From JAJEFO01 sp022819605 (lineage in GTDB: Bacteria > Pseudomonadota > Alphaproteobacteria > Rhodobacterales > Rhodobacteraceae), in assembly GCA_965221545.1 (NCBI GenBank), contig OZ244901.1, forward strand, positions 4,154,001 to 4,218,000: a stretch of 64,000 nt of DNA, read 5' to 3'. Positions 1 through 7,845 of this stretch are shown in pieces. A program made the translations under genes and the position numbers. Under the pieces are notes generated by a model that made no database searches, was not told the DNA's origin, and was given only the letters and a program-made list of their open reading frames with translations. Numbering within the stretch: the first letter of the stretch is position 1; each line of letters begins with the position of its first letter.

Positions 1-222
1 CATGATCAGGTCGCCGAGCCAGGAGGTCATGAACCCGTCCGCCAGCGCGAACTGCTGCGCCGAGACCGACGCTGCAAGGAACCACCAGACGACGAGAAAC
101 GCCGCCAGGATGAGCGATGTGCCGCTGATGCGCGTCAGGATCGACGTCATCGACGAGATTTGCGGACGGTATACCGTCAGATGCGGCGACAGGGGCCGGT
201 TGCCCCGGTTCACGTCGGCCAT
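1..222 (-). CDS. sdhC: Succinate dehydrogenase cytochrome b556 subunit (partial, C-terminus off the window)
   Basis: The 74 codons from an ATG at 222 down to base 1 read as the SdhC N-terminus: the stretch NRPLSPHLTVYRPQISSM followed by SILTRISGT is the family signature that contacts quinone and haem. A first membrane helix follows at about residues 35-52 (ILAAFLVVWWFLAA). SdhC anchors the succinate dehydrogenase flavoprotein and iron-sulfur subunits in the inner membrane. The remaining helices and presumably sdhDAB lie beyond the left edge. The gene sits downstream of mch on the same strand, with a 274 bp gap (223-496) in which I see no gene. Confidence 0.9.
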   Translation of the reverse strand, partial: MADVNRGNRPLSPHLTVYRPQISSMTSILTRISGTSLILAAFLVVWWFLAASVSAQQFALADGFMTSWLGDLIM

Positions 223-496
223 GTCGTGGCTCCCGTATCTTGGGCGTCCCGACCTCAATAGCAGAACCGACGGGCTTGTCACGGCCCCGCGACGCTGCAA
301 CGCAGGCACCTTCTTGGTCGGCCAACCAAAATCCATGCCCGCATGACATGCCAGATGTGCACCTGCCGATCCTGCCCGAACTTGCCGCAACCGGCGTCGC
401 TCGGTTCCACGCCGTCAGGCCAGACCACCCGAATCCACGACCAGCAGGATCACTGCATGATTGGAATGAACAACCGGGCGCCCTTCCCGTGCCGAG

Positions 497-1525
497 TCAC
501 ATGGGGATCAGCGCCCAGCAGTCCAGGTCAAGCAAGACGCCGTCTACGTATTTTCCGTCCCCGTCCTTGAGCGCGAACGGAGCCGCCTCGGGCTTGTGCG
601 CGACGAGCCGGAGCCGCAGGGCCCCGATGTCGGACGCGCCGGTTTCGGCCTTCTCCAGCACTTCGGACCAGCAGCAGATCGTGTCGCCCGCGAAGCACGG
701 CGCGACATGGCTGCCGGCGTTCAGGCCCACGATCATCTGGGCGTTCGCGAGACCGTTGAAGGAAAGCGCCCGCGCCATGGAGATCACGTGGCCGCCATAG
801 ATGAGCCGTCGCCCGTCCTCGCGCGACGTGGCGTCGAAATGCACGCGGGCCGTGTTCTGCCAGAGACGGGTTGCCAGCATGTGCTCGGCTTCCTCGATGG
901 TCACACGGTCGACATGATCGATGGTCTCGCCGACCTCGTAGTCGCCCCAGCGATGCGGCTCTCCGGCATGCCCGTAATCGTAGTCGGCAAACGAAAGCCC
1001 TTGGGGAACCACGAGGTCCTGCGGAGGAACGCTTTCGGAAAGTTCGGGAACCACCTGCTCCGGCGCGGGCGAAGCCGGATCGCGCTTGCGCACCATGACC
1101 CAGCGGACGAAGCTGAGCACGGCATCGCCCCGCTCGTTCCATCCGGATGTACGAACCCAGATCACGCCCGTCCTGCCGTTCGAGTTCTCCTTCACGCCGA
1201 TGACCGCGGAGGTGGCCTCGACCGTCTCGCCCGGATGGACCGGCACCAGCCAGCGGCCTTCCGCGTAGCCGAGATTCGCCACCGCGTTGAGCGAGATGTC
1301 TGGCACCGTGCTTCCGAAAACCGTGTGGAACACGAGCAGGTTGTCCAGCGGGCCGTCGAGGCCGCAGGAGCGCGCGAAGGCGGTCGACGAATTGAACGCG
1401 TGCCGGGACGGGTAGAGCGCGTGATAGAGCGCCCTCTCGCCGTCGCCCAAAGTGCGGGGAACCGCGTGAAGGATCGTGTCCCCGACCCGGAAGTCCTCGA
1501 AGAACTTTCCCTGGCTCGCTTTCAC
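497..1525 (-). CDS. mch: Mesaconyl-CoA hydratase (beta-methylmalyl-CoA dehydratase), MaoC family
   Basis: About 342 residues with two MaoC-like hotdog halves. The N-terminus (KFFEDFRVGDTILHAVPRT, then GERALYHALYPSRHA) matches Mch of the ethylmalonyl-CoA pathway, which interconverts mesaconyl-C1-CoA and beta-methylmalyl-CoA during acetyl-CoA assimilation. I chose the GTG at 1525 over an ATG at 1537: GGAGGG lies just ahead of the GTG, the ATG has no ribosome site, and the shorter N-terminus matches the family length. It lies 60 bp after the CoA-ester lyase gene on the same strand, so the two are probably one transcript. The pathway assignment rests on family resemblance, not on a visible catalytic test. 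Confidence 0.88.
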   Translation of the reverse strand: MKASQGKFFEDFRVGDTILHAVPRTLGDGERALYHALYPSRHAFNSSTAFARSCGLDGPLDNLLVFHTVFGSTVPDISLNAVANLGYAEGRWLVPVHPGETVEATSAVIGVKENSNGRTGVIWVRTSGWNERGDAVLSFVRWVMVRKRDPASPAPEQVVPELSESVPPQDLVVPQGLSFADYDYGHAGEPHRWGDYEVGETIDHVDRVTIEEAEHMLATRLWQNTARVHFDATSREDGRRLIYGGHVISMARALSFNGLANAQMIVGLNAGSHVAPCFAGDTICCWSEVLEKAETGASDIGALRLRLVAHKPEAAPFALKDGDGKYVDGVLLDLDCWALIPM

Positions 1526-1585
1526 GTCACCCTCCATGCACCGGTTGCGGGCGCGGATCCTCGTTCCGCATCTTCGCGCCCCTGG

Positions 1586-2443
1586 TCATCCTGCAGCACG
1601 TTCGGCAATGGCTTCCGCCTTGGCAAGGACGGCTCGGGCCGTTTCGACATGAAGGTTCTCGACGATGCGCCCGTCTACAACGGCCACCGCCTCGCCGCGC
1701 GCGATGGCGTCGTCGTATGCCTCGATCTGCCGTCTCGCAAGTTCGGTTTCCGCGCCGCTCGGCGCGAAGACCGCGTTGGCAACGCCGATCTGCGAGGGAT
1801 GAATCAGGGACTTGCCGTCCATGCCGAGCGTCCTGCCCTGTTCGCATTCGGCCCGGAGACCCTCCTCGTCCCTGAAGGCGTTGTACACGCCGTCAACGCA
1901 GGCAATTCCGGCGGCCCGTGCCGCGAGAAGCACGGTCTGAAGCGCCGTCATCATCGCCATCCGGTCGCCTCCGGTGGCGCAGCCGATCTCCTTGGCGAGG
2001 TCGTTCGTGCCGAGAACGAAGCCTTCGACCGAAGGCAGCGCGGCAATGTCGAGCGCTTTCAGAACGCCGCGCGGAGTTTCCATCATGCACCAGACAGGCG
2101 TTCCGGACACGAGGGCTGCAACCTCTTCGACCTGCCCGGGATTTTCCGCCTTGGGCAGGAGCAGGGCATCGCACTCCATGCCGGCAACGGCCCGTGCGTC
2201 AGCTTCGCCCCATTCGGTGTCGGTTCCGTTGATGCGCACAATTCGCTGCCTGTGCCCGAAATCCCCGGCATCGAGGGCGCGGGCAAGAGTCTCGCGGGCT
2301 GCGGGCTTTTCTGCAGGTGCAACCGCGTCCTCGAGATCAAATATGATCGAGTCGACATCGAGCGTCCCGACTTTTTCGAGGGCTCGGGTCTTCGAAGCGG
2401 GCACGTAGAGAACGGAGCGGCAGAGCCTTTGCGGAGCGACCAT
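1586..2443 (-). CDS. mcl2: CitE-like CoA ester lyase / (3S)-malyl-CoA thioesterase
   Basis: A 285-residue CitE-fold protein: YVPASKTRALEK near the N-terminus, the acidic metal-binding segment FDLEDAVAP at about residues 35-43, METPRG for the second metal ligand, and GTNDLAKEIG further on. Its length and motifs fit the Mcl2-type (3S)-malyl-CoA thioesterase, which releases malate from malyl-CoA, better than the longer Mcl1 lyase. The ATG at 2443 is preceded by AAGGAAGG. Continuous reading frame extends upstream but lacks family similarity. Pairing with mch supports the ethylmalonyl-CoA pathway. It could still be a lyase rather than a thioesterase. Confidence 0.82.
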   Translation of the reverse strand: MVAPQRLCRSVLYVPASKTRALEKVGTLDVDSIIFDLEDAVAPAEKPAARETLARALDAGDFGHRQRIVRINGTDTEWGEADARAVAGMECDALLLPKAENPGQVEEVAALVSGTPVWCMMETPRGVLKALDIAALPSVEGFVLGTNDLAKEIGCATGGDRMAMMTALQTVLLAARAAGIACVDGVYNAFRDEEGLRAECEQGRTLGMDGKSLIHPSQIGVANAVFAPSGAETELARRQIEAYDDAIARGEAVAVVDGRIVENLHVETARAVLAKAEAIAERAAG

Positions 2444-2689
2444 TGAACCTTCCTTGATCGAGAGGACCGGACTTGCGCGCAACCTGCACGTCTCGTCCGG
2501 CGCCCGCAACCCGGATACCTGCGGCAGAAAGGCCCATCCTGCGACGGAATGGCCTGTCTGCATTGACGAATCCTGCCGCGCGTGACCCGCGTATTGCTGT
2601 CCTCGGCCGGACACGTGACTTGAAACCGCAACGGAGACTCACTAGCACACGCTACAGCCAGACTGACATCACATGGATTGGAGACTCTC

Positions 2690-3652
2690 ATGGCCAGACC
2701 AAGGATCGCCCTCATCGGTGCAGGCCAGATCGGCGGCACGCTCGCGCACCTCGCCGCAATCAAGGAAATGGGTGACGTCATCCTCTTCGACATCGTCGAA
2801 GGCACGCCGCAAGGAAAATCGCTCGACATCGCCGAGGCCGGGCCGGTCGCAGGTTTCGACGCAAGCCTCAAGGGAACCAACGACTACGCCGACATCGCGG
2901 GTGCCGATGTCTGCATTGTCACGGCAGGCGTTCCTCGCAAGCCAGGCATGAGCCGCGACGACCTTCTCGGCATCAACCTGAAGGTCATGAAGGCCGTCGG
3001 CGACGGCATCAAGGCGCACGCGCCCGATGCGTTCGTGATCTGCATCACCAACCCTCTCGATGCAATGGTCTGGGCATTGCGCGAGTATTCCGGACTGCCG
3101 CACGCCAAGGTCTGCGGCATGGCCGGCGTCCTTGACAGCGCGAGGTTCCGCCACTTCCTCAGTCTCGAGTTCGAAGTCTCGATGAGGGATGTCACCGCAT
3201 TCGTCCTCGGTGGTCACGGCGACACGATGGTCCCGCTCGTCAGGTATTCTACGGTCGGCGGCATCCCGCTGCCCGATCTTGTCGAAATGGGCTGGACGAC
3301 CCAGGAGAGGCTTGACGCCATCGTGCAGCGCACGCGTGACGGCGGCGCAGAAATCGTGGGCCTGCTCGGCACAGGCTCCGCCTTCTACGCGCCGGCCACG
3401 AGCGCCATCGAGATGGCGGCTTCCTATCTCGGGGACCAGAAGCGCTTGCTGCCCTGCGCCGCGCATGTCGACGGCGCCTTCGGATTGACGGACATGTATG
3501 TCGGCGTCCCCACTGTCATCGGCGCGGGCGGCATCGAGCGCATCGTGGAGATCGACCTGTCCGAGGAGGAACGGGCCATGTTCGACAAGTCCGTCAAGGC
3601 CGTCGCGGGTCTTGTCGAAGCCTGCAAGGGAATTGACAGCGGACTCGAGTGA
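2690..3652 (+). CDS. mdh: Malate dehydrogenase (NAD)
   Basis: A 320-residue cytoplasmic MDH of the LDH-like type usual in alphaproteobacteria. Visible features are the Rossmann motif IGAGQIGGTLA, the NAD ribose-binding aspartate in LFDIVEGTPQGK, the substrate arginine segment AGVPRKPGMSRDDL, ITNPLDAMVW, and the catalytic histidine in GGHGDTMVP. The ATG at 2690 is preceded by GGAGA and gives the standard length; an ATG twelve bases upstream would add four residues. It oxidises malate to oxaloacetate. In related genomes mdh leads directly into sucCDAB; here about 5.4 kb of accessory DNA intervenes. Confidence 0.97.
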   Translation: MARPRIALIGAGQIGGTLAHLAAIKEMGDVILFDIVEGTPQGKSLDIAEAGPVAGFDASLKGTNDYADIAGADVCIVTAGVPRKPGMSRDDLLGINLKVMKAVGDGIKAHAPDAFVICITNPLDAMVWALREYSGLPHAKVCGMAGVLDSARFRHFLSLEFEVSMRDVTAFVLGGHGDTMVPLVRYSTVGGIPLPDLVEMGWTTQERLDAIVQRTRDGGAEIVGLLGTGSAFYAPATSAIEMAASYLGDQKRLLPCAAHVDGAFGLTDMYVGVPTVIGAGGIERIVEIDLSEEERAMFDKSVKAVAGLVEACKGIDSGLE

Positions 3653-3958
3653 GGCCGATTCCAGAGCCGCGGCCTGACTGGTGCATGCGCAACGCGGGGC
3701 TTCGACAGCCCCGCAGCGCGAATCCGGAAAGATGTCGTCAGGCAGCAGTTCCCGACTCGGGAAGCGGGAAACACCTGCACGAGGCAAGAGTCTGAGACCC
3801 CTTGGGCAGCAAGTTGTATCGATCCCGACCCGGATACGACCGAAATCTCCAACCCTCACGAGGCCGAGGGAGCCTGCAGCCCGGTGTGGAAGCTTTGGGG
3901 GAGTTCGCCGAAAAAAAAACGCATATTGCGATACCGTCGCGACAGGATTATGTCTTAG

Positions 3959-3977
3959 GGTATTATAAATTAATACC
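3959..3977 (+). promoter_or_regulatory. Inverted-repeat operator of the parDE-type operon
   Basis: GGTATTA-TAAAT-TAATACC is a perfect 7-5-7 inverted repeat ending 10 bases before the antitoxin ATG. It is AT-rich in a GC-rich setting and overlaps a likely -10 element (TATTATAAAT). Ribbon-helix-helix antitoxins normally bind such repeats to repress their own operon; binding here is inferred. Confidence 0.65.
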
Positions 3978-3987
3978 GGGGAAATAC

Positions 3988-4272
3988 ATGACCACAGTGC
4001 GCCCTGTTGCCGTGAAGCTGGACTCTGACATTCGGTCACGCATCCAGGAGCTTGCAAAGGCCCGGGACCGCACCCCCCATTACCTGATGCGAGAGGCTGT
4101 CAGCCAGTATGTGGAGCGCGAGGAAAGGCGCGAGGCAATGCGTCAGGATGCGCTCCGGGCTTGGGCGGCCTATCAGGAGAGCGGATTGCACGTGACCCAT
4201 GACGAAGCTGACGCCTGGATGGCTGAGCTGGAAACGGGAAACGACGTGGGACCGCCTGAATGCCACGACTGA
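3988..4272 (+). CDS. Ribbon-helix-helix antitoxin (ParD/CopG-like)
   Basis: A 94-residue protein starting TTVRPVAVKLDSDIRSRI, with the short beta strand and two helices of a ribbon-helix-helix DNA-binding domain in the first 50 residues, followed by an acidic toxin-binding tail. The ATG at 3988 is preceded by GGGGAA and by the inverted repeat at 3959-3977. The reading frame is open further upstream, but that part runs through the promoter. It overlaps the toxin gene by 13 bases, the usual arrangement in these operons. It should neutralise the downstream ParE-like protein and repress the operon. Confidence 0.88.
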   Translation: MTTVRPVAVKLDSDIRSRIQELAKARDRTPHYLMREAVSQYVEREERREAMRQDALRAWAAYQESGLHVTHDEADAWMAELETGNDVGPPECHD

Positions 4273-4553
4273 TCTGGACGCCGGAGGCCCTGCAAGACGT
4301 CCACCGCTGCTATCGGTTCCTTGCTCCCAAGAACCCGTTGGCGGCATCTCGTGCCGTCAGCGCAATTCGGGAAGGGATGCTGATCATCGCGGAGCATCCC
4401 GGCGCCGGTCGCCCGGTTGACGGGATGGACCCGGAATTTCGAGAATGGCCCATCGCGTTTGGCGACAGCGGTTATCTCGCGCTCTACCGTCTGGACGGAG
4501 AACATGCCGTGGTGGTGGCCATCCGGCATCAACGTGAGGCGGGGTATTCCTGA
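4260..4553 (+). CDS. RelE/ParE-family toxin
   Basis: A 97-residue RelE/ParE-fold protein: LIWTPEALQDVHRCYRFLAP, then the conserved HPGAGRPV, FREWPIAFGDSGYLALYRLDG and a C-terminal VVVAIRHQREAGY strand containing the typical RHxxE. Length and motifs are intact. ParE members poison DNA gyrase and RelE members cleave mRNA; the sequence alone does not decide between them. It is translated from an ATG inside the antitoxin gene, which couples the two. Confidence 0.88.
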   Translation: MPRLIWTPEALQDVHRCYRFLAPKNPLAASRAVSAIREGMLIIAEHPGAGRPVDGMDPEFREWPIAFGDSGYLALYRLDGEHAVVVAIRHQREAGYS

Positions 4554-5304
4554 GATGCTTCCGCACGCGTCAAGGCCGCAGCCAACGCCTGAATCAGCTT
4601 GTGGTTGACTGCGGTTGGAGCGCTGGCGCGCCGCGACGGCATCCGCACCATTCCGGACGGAATGACGGCGGCCAATCAGTTCAGGTTAACTAGTGCCGCG
4701 CCGGCCAAAGCTAGCCATTTGACCGACGGGGCGACACGGGACATCCGCATCCGCAATCGCACCATCCGACCGAAGCATGCCGCGCCGGCTGTCATGGCTT
4801 GGGCTGGACGGCCCGCAAGACCAGTCGTGCAGGAGCTGAGTTGGCTCGGACCAATGGCGGCGCTGGATGCTCACGTGGTTTCGACGCTGCGACGCACCTT
4901 GCCGGATGACGTGGAGAGTAACCTCGCCCGCAACAAGTCAGGCCTGCCGGCCTGGGCAGCCCACCTCGTGCACAGCCTCACCAAACCCTCCTTCGGAAGT
5001 CTGGCATTGCACCTCTCCGAGGCGAAGACCGGCGCACAAGAACGTGGATCTGTCCAAAGCGGTCCGCGGATGAATCGGCACTGCGGCCGATGCAGGAGCA
5101 AGTTCATGTGCCAAGATGTAGGCTAATTCAAAGTCACGTTTTGATTTAGCCTAAAATGCCGTTCTTTTCGGAACATGATCACACGTGACCTTGCCCCGAA
5201 GCTGGCGGAGGCGGCGCAGTAGCTGCAGACAAACTCCCGACCTTCCTCCCATCAAGAAATTCCGGAGTGTTCCGGACATTCTCTTTACCATGCTTCTTAA
5301 CTTT
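4554..5304. other. Gene-poor stretch in the accessory island
   Basis: About 750 bases between two toxin-antitoxin loci with no gene I can support. One open frame on the plus strand (4599-5126) has no recognisable motif and biased low-complexity composition. At 5175-5222 a 15-codon frame reads MITRDLAPKLAEAAQ and then stops; this resembles the start of AAA-type ATPases of the DUF4143 group, but it is too short to call. Confidence 0.5.
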
Positions 5305-5318
5305 ATCTCAATTGAGAT
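5305..5318 (+). promoter_or_regulatory. Palindromic operator upstream of the relB-like gene
   Basis: ATCTCAATTGAGAT is a perfect 14-base palindrome 33 bases before the antitoxin start, in an AT-rich segment suited to a promoter. It is placed as a RelB-type autorepression site would be. Binding is inferred. Confidence 0.55.
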
Positions 5319-5351
5319 GCAGATTTCCGTTGAAACAAAGGAGGACATGCC

Positions 5352-5645
5352 ATGCCTGCCCAGACTTCAATGCTTCACGTTCGGGTGGACGAACGGCTCA
5401 AGACACAGGCAGCTGACGCACTTTCCGGTGTTGGCCTGACACTATCTGATGCCGTGCGTGTCCTGCTGACCCGCATTGCTGCCGAAGGCGGCCTGCCCGC
5501 CGGTCTGACCGCAGATCCCACCGCCTGCGACGAATGGTTCAGGACCAAAGTGCGCGAGGCATTGGCAGACAAGCGCCCGGCAAAGCCGCACGAACAGGTG
5601 ATGCACGAAGCCCGAGCGCTGTTCGACAGGAAACGCCGTGCCTGA
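5352..5645 (+). CDS. relB: RelB/DinJ-family antitoxin
   Basis: A 97-residue protein with the RelB/DinJ N-terminus: SMLHVRVDERLKTQAADAL, then GLTLSDAVRVLLTRIAAEGGLP, the ribbon-helix-helix DNA-binding part. A basic tail (HEARALFDRKRRA) follows. AAAGGAGG lies eight bases ahead of the ATG. It overlaps the remnant toxin by eight bases. Because the toxin frame is broken, it now appears to be an orphan antitoxin unless a toxin elsewhere is its target. Confidence 0.88.
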   Translation: MPAQTSMLHVRVDERLKTQAADALSGVGLTLSDAVRVLLTRIAAEGGLPAGLTADPTACDEWFRTKVREALADKRPAKPHEQVMHEARALFDRKRRA

Positions 5646-5905
5646 GCCAGAATGGAAGGAAACGGCGGTCGCCGTTCTGATGTCAATCGTTGATTGGATT
5701 TCCGATTACAGCCCCGCCGCAGACTTTGCCGGATGGCAGAGCCTTGACCCTGATGGCAGAGATAGAAGGCAAGGTCGCTCACCTTCCTGCCAACCCGAAG
5801 CGCGGCCGTCCCGGACGGGTTAAGGGCACCAGGGAACTGATCGTCCGCCCGAACTACATCGTGATCTTTGCCGAGGCCCCGGAAACCGTGATCGTTCCGC
5901 GTTCT
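5638..5905 (+). pseudogene. Broken ParE-family toxin
   Basis: The start reads MPEPEWKETAVAVLMSIVDWISDYSPAA, a good ParE N-terminus, and overlaps the antitoxin stop. The rest of the toxin continues in another frame: LMAEIEGKVAHLPANPKRG, then RPGRVKGTRELIVRPNYIV, ending in a degraded terminal strand. The switch falls near 5725-5755, where the ten-base GATGGCAGAG occurs twice (5732-5741 and 5752-5761). This suggests a small duplication there, although removing exactly 20 bases would not by itself restore the frame. The C-terminus also lacks the usual RVLHxxQ ending. I call it inactivated. Confidence 0.7.
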
Positions 5906-6173
5906 TTAGGAGGCCCGACAATGGCCGTGAAGGTCGCGCAGTCCGTATGCCGAACAGGGCGTCGACCGACTGTTGGGCATAGACCAGATCCGCGGCCGGT
6001 CGTTGCCGCCCTTGCCGCTCCCTTGCGCGCTCGTGGCCGACTCCGGGTGGAAAGGGATCAGCTCAACCAGACACTGTTTCCGAGGGCGGGATCGGTGCCA
6101 TGTCAGACACTTTCGACTTGTTTGGCATTCTCCGGCATCCAAGGTAGTCACTGCACGGACAGGAGGACGCAGC

Positions 6174-6536
6174 ATGCAGAAAGTTCAGGGATTCGGCGGG
6201 TTCTTCTTTCGGGCCCTGGACCCGGAGGGCCTTGCAAACTGGTATCGGGATCACCTTGGCATCGATCCGGCCCCGACGAACATGGACATGACGCCCTGGA
6301 GATCCGAGGCCGGGGTCACCGTCTTCTCGCCATTCGCTGCGGACACGGACTATTTCTCGTCGGACAAGACCTTCATGCTGAACTTTCGCGTCGCAGACCT
6401 GAATGCAATGATCGCGCAACTGACATCCGCAGGCATAGAGGTCAGCGACGAAAGCGAGATGGAGGGCATCGGCCGCTTCGCGCGCATCCATGACCCGGAA
6501 GGCAATGCGATCGAGCTTTGGGAACCTGTCTCGTGA
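6174..6536 (+). CDS. VOC-family (glyoxalase/bleomycin resistance-like) protein
   Basis: A 120-residue single-domain vicinal oxygen chelate protein: GFFFRALDPEGLANWYRDHLGI at the start, FRVADLNAMIAQLTSAGIEV in the middle and HDPEGNAIELWEP at the end. The terminal glutamate in IELWEP is a usual metal ligand, and the first part carries histidine in RDHLGI. AGGAGG precedes the ATG at 6174. Substrate unknown: such proteins include lyases, dioxygenases and antibiotic-binding proteins. It stands alone in the accessory island. Confidence 0.85.
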   Translation: MQKVQGFGGFFFRALDPEGLANWYRDHLGIDPAPTNMDMTPWRSEAGVTVFSPFAADTDYFSSDKTFMLNFRVADLNAMIAQLTSAGIEVSDESEMEGIGRFARIHDPEGNAIELWEPVS

Positions 6537-6985
6537 GGCTCCGGTGCGCTGAGGACACGCTTGGCACTTCACTGGATTCTGTGCCGCCCGGTCCCTGACA
6601 TTCGGGAAAGGGCGATTGGACATGCCAGTGCCCCAGTTGTGACGCTGGCCTTTTCCAGTAGGTTCACCGAATTTCATGAAAATCGGGGTCTCGAAATCTT
6701 GCGCCTCAAACTGCCCCAGAAACCGAAATCGTACAGACATCGCACTGGAACTCAGACTTGAGGCGACCTGCAATTCTCCAAATCCGGGATTTGCCCTTCT
6801 CGCCTTCGGCAACTTGGACTGACCAAGAGGCAGACCGATACACGTGTCCTTGGGAGAGTCCAAGAACTTGACTTGTATGCCGTATGTTGCAGCCGCTTGG
6901 GAAAATGCGGCAATAGGCACAAAATGTTGTGTGTGAACTGGACTCCCGGGTCAAGTTTTTGTAGCTGAGTATCCAGGAGGCAAGC
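6537..6985. other. Intergenic stretch before the methyltransferase unit
   Basis: About 450 bases, less GC-rich than the flanks, with no recognisable gene on either strand. Open frames on the minus strand match no family I know. The promoter of the unit starting at 6986 should lie here, but I cannot place it convincingly. Confidence 0.4.
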
Positions 6986-7165
6986 ATGAGACACGAGGCA
7001 ATTGGGGAATCGTACCGTAGCGGCACCGGTTCGGCCAATCCGTTCCGCATGTTCCCGGGTGACACCACAGCTCGCAAGAACATTGAGGAAATCGCGGGGC
7101 CGGAATGTTGGTGCTGCCCGAATTGCGGGACCGGCAACGGAATGCCAAGCGGGGCACGGCCCTGA
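6986..7165 (+). CDS. Small CxxC zinc-ribbon-like protein coupled to a DNA methyltransferase
   Basis: A 59-codon frame begins at the ATG at 6986 behind a near-perfect site (CCAGGAGG, five bases before the ATG). Its TGA overlaps the methyltransferase ATG by one base (TGATG). The protein ends in ECWCCPNCGTGNGMPSGARP, so a knuckle with four cysteines is visible, preceded by FPGDTTARKNIEEIAGPE. The order of an F-P-D/E helix, EEI and CPxCG resembles the N-terminal zinc ribbon of IS1595-type transposases, but the rest of a transposase is absent. It may be a DNA-recognition or regulatory partner of the methyltransferase, or only a leader peptide. Function unknown. Confidence 0.6.
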   Translation: MRHEAIGESYRSGTGSANPFRMFPGDTTARKNIEEIAGPECWCCPNCGTGNGMPSGARP

Positions 7166-7845
7166 TGTCCCTGGACATTGCCACGACCCAGGACATTCGC
7201 TACGCCCCGATAAGCAGCGTTTGGGAAGGAAGCGACGGCGATTTGCTGGAAGAGATGCTGCGCTTCTACCCGTCGATCCCGGCGGAGCCGATTCTTGACG
7301 CAACCTACAACGCGGGCCGCTTCTGGCGCGGCTCGGACCGGCAGGTTGTGTCCATGGACATAGACCCGAAATACGCACCGATGATCGTGGCTGACAACCG
7401 CGACATGGTTGGAGTCGAGGACGAGTCATTCAACACGGTCGTTTACGATCCGCCTCACGTAGGGCCGCAAGGCCGGGACAAGAGCTGCAAGCGATTCGAT
7501 GTGGACTTCGGCGCGACGATGGCATGTGGCGCGTCCGAGAATTGGACACTGAGCTACCTGTATCCGCCGTTTCTGAAGGAAGCCAAGAGGGTGCTGAAGA
7601 CGGAGGGCCTGCTGCTCGCGAAGATCACGGACATGGTGAACAACCATCGGTCACGATGGGCGCACCGCGACTTCATGTGCATGGCCGAAGACGCCGGTTT
7701 CACCGTATGCGACATGATCGTCAAGATCAGGCGTGGGCCCATGGTTTCGGATCGCTGGAGGACGGCACACCACGCTCGGAAGCGGCATTGCTTCTGGTTC
7801 ATCTGCCGCAACAGCCATCGCTGCGAGCGGCTTCCGCGTGAGTGA
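7165..7845 (+). CDS. DNA amino-methyltransferase-like protein (DPPH motif)
   Basis: A 226-residue class I SAM-dependent methyltransferase. Motif I is ILDATYNAGRFWRG (about residues 43-56), motif II is MDIDP, and motif IV is YDPPHVGP, a variant of the DPPY box of N4/N6 amino-methyltransferases. A long insert and KEAKRVLKTEGLLLAKITDM follow, and the end is KRHCFWFICRNS. The PC motif of C5 methyltransferases is absent. Motif order and size resemble small phage-encoded methyltransferases. The ATG at 7165 overlaps the preceding peptide stop, and the gene overlaps the nuclease start by eight bases, so the three are translationally coupled. Likely role: protecting DNA from the adjacent nuclease. The target base is not predictable here. 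Confidence 0.75.
   Translation: MSLDIATTQDIRYAPISSVWEGSDGDLLEEMLRFYPSIPAEPILDATYNAGRFWRGSDRQVVSMDIDPKYAPMIVADNRDMVGVEDESFNTVVYDPPHVGPQGRDKSCKRFDVDFGATMACGASENWTLSYLYPPFLKEAKRVLKTEGLLLAKITDMVNNHRSRWAHRDFMCMAEDAGFTVCDMIVKIRRGPMVSDRWRTAHHARKRHCFWFICRNSHRCERLPRE

Noticed and set aside
596..2446. 616-codon open frame on the plus strand opposite mch and mcl2
   Set aside because: Antisense shadow of two well-supported genes; GC-rich codon bias keeps the frame open, and it has no family motif.
4599..5126. 175-codon plus-strand frame in the island spacer
   Set aside because: No ribosome site, no recognisable motif and no coupling to neighbours; could be a relic but cannot be supported.
5175..5222. 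MITRDLAPKLAEAAQ mini-frame resembling the start of a DUF4143-type ATPase
   Set aside because: Only 15 codons and then a stop; too short to distinguish from chance.
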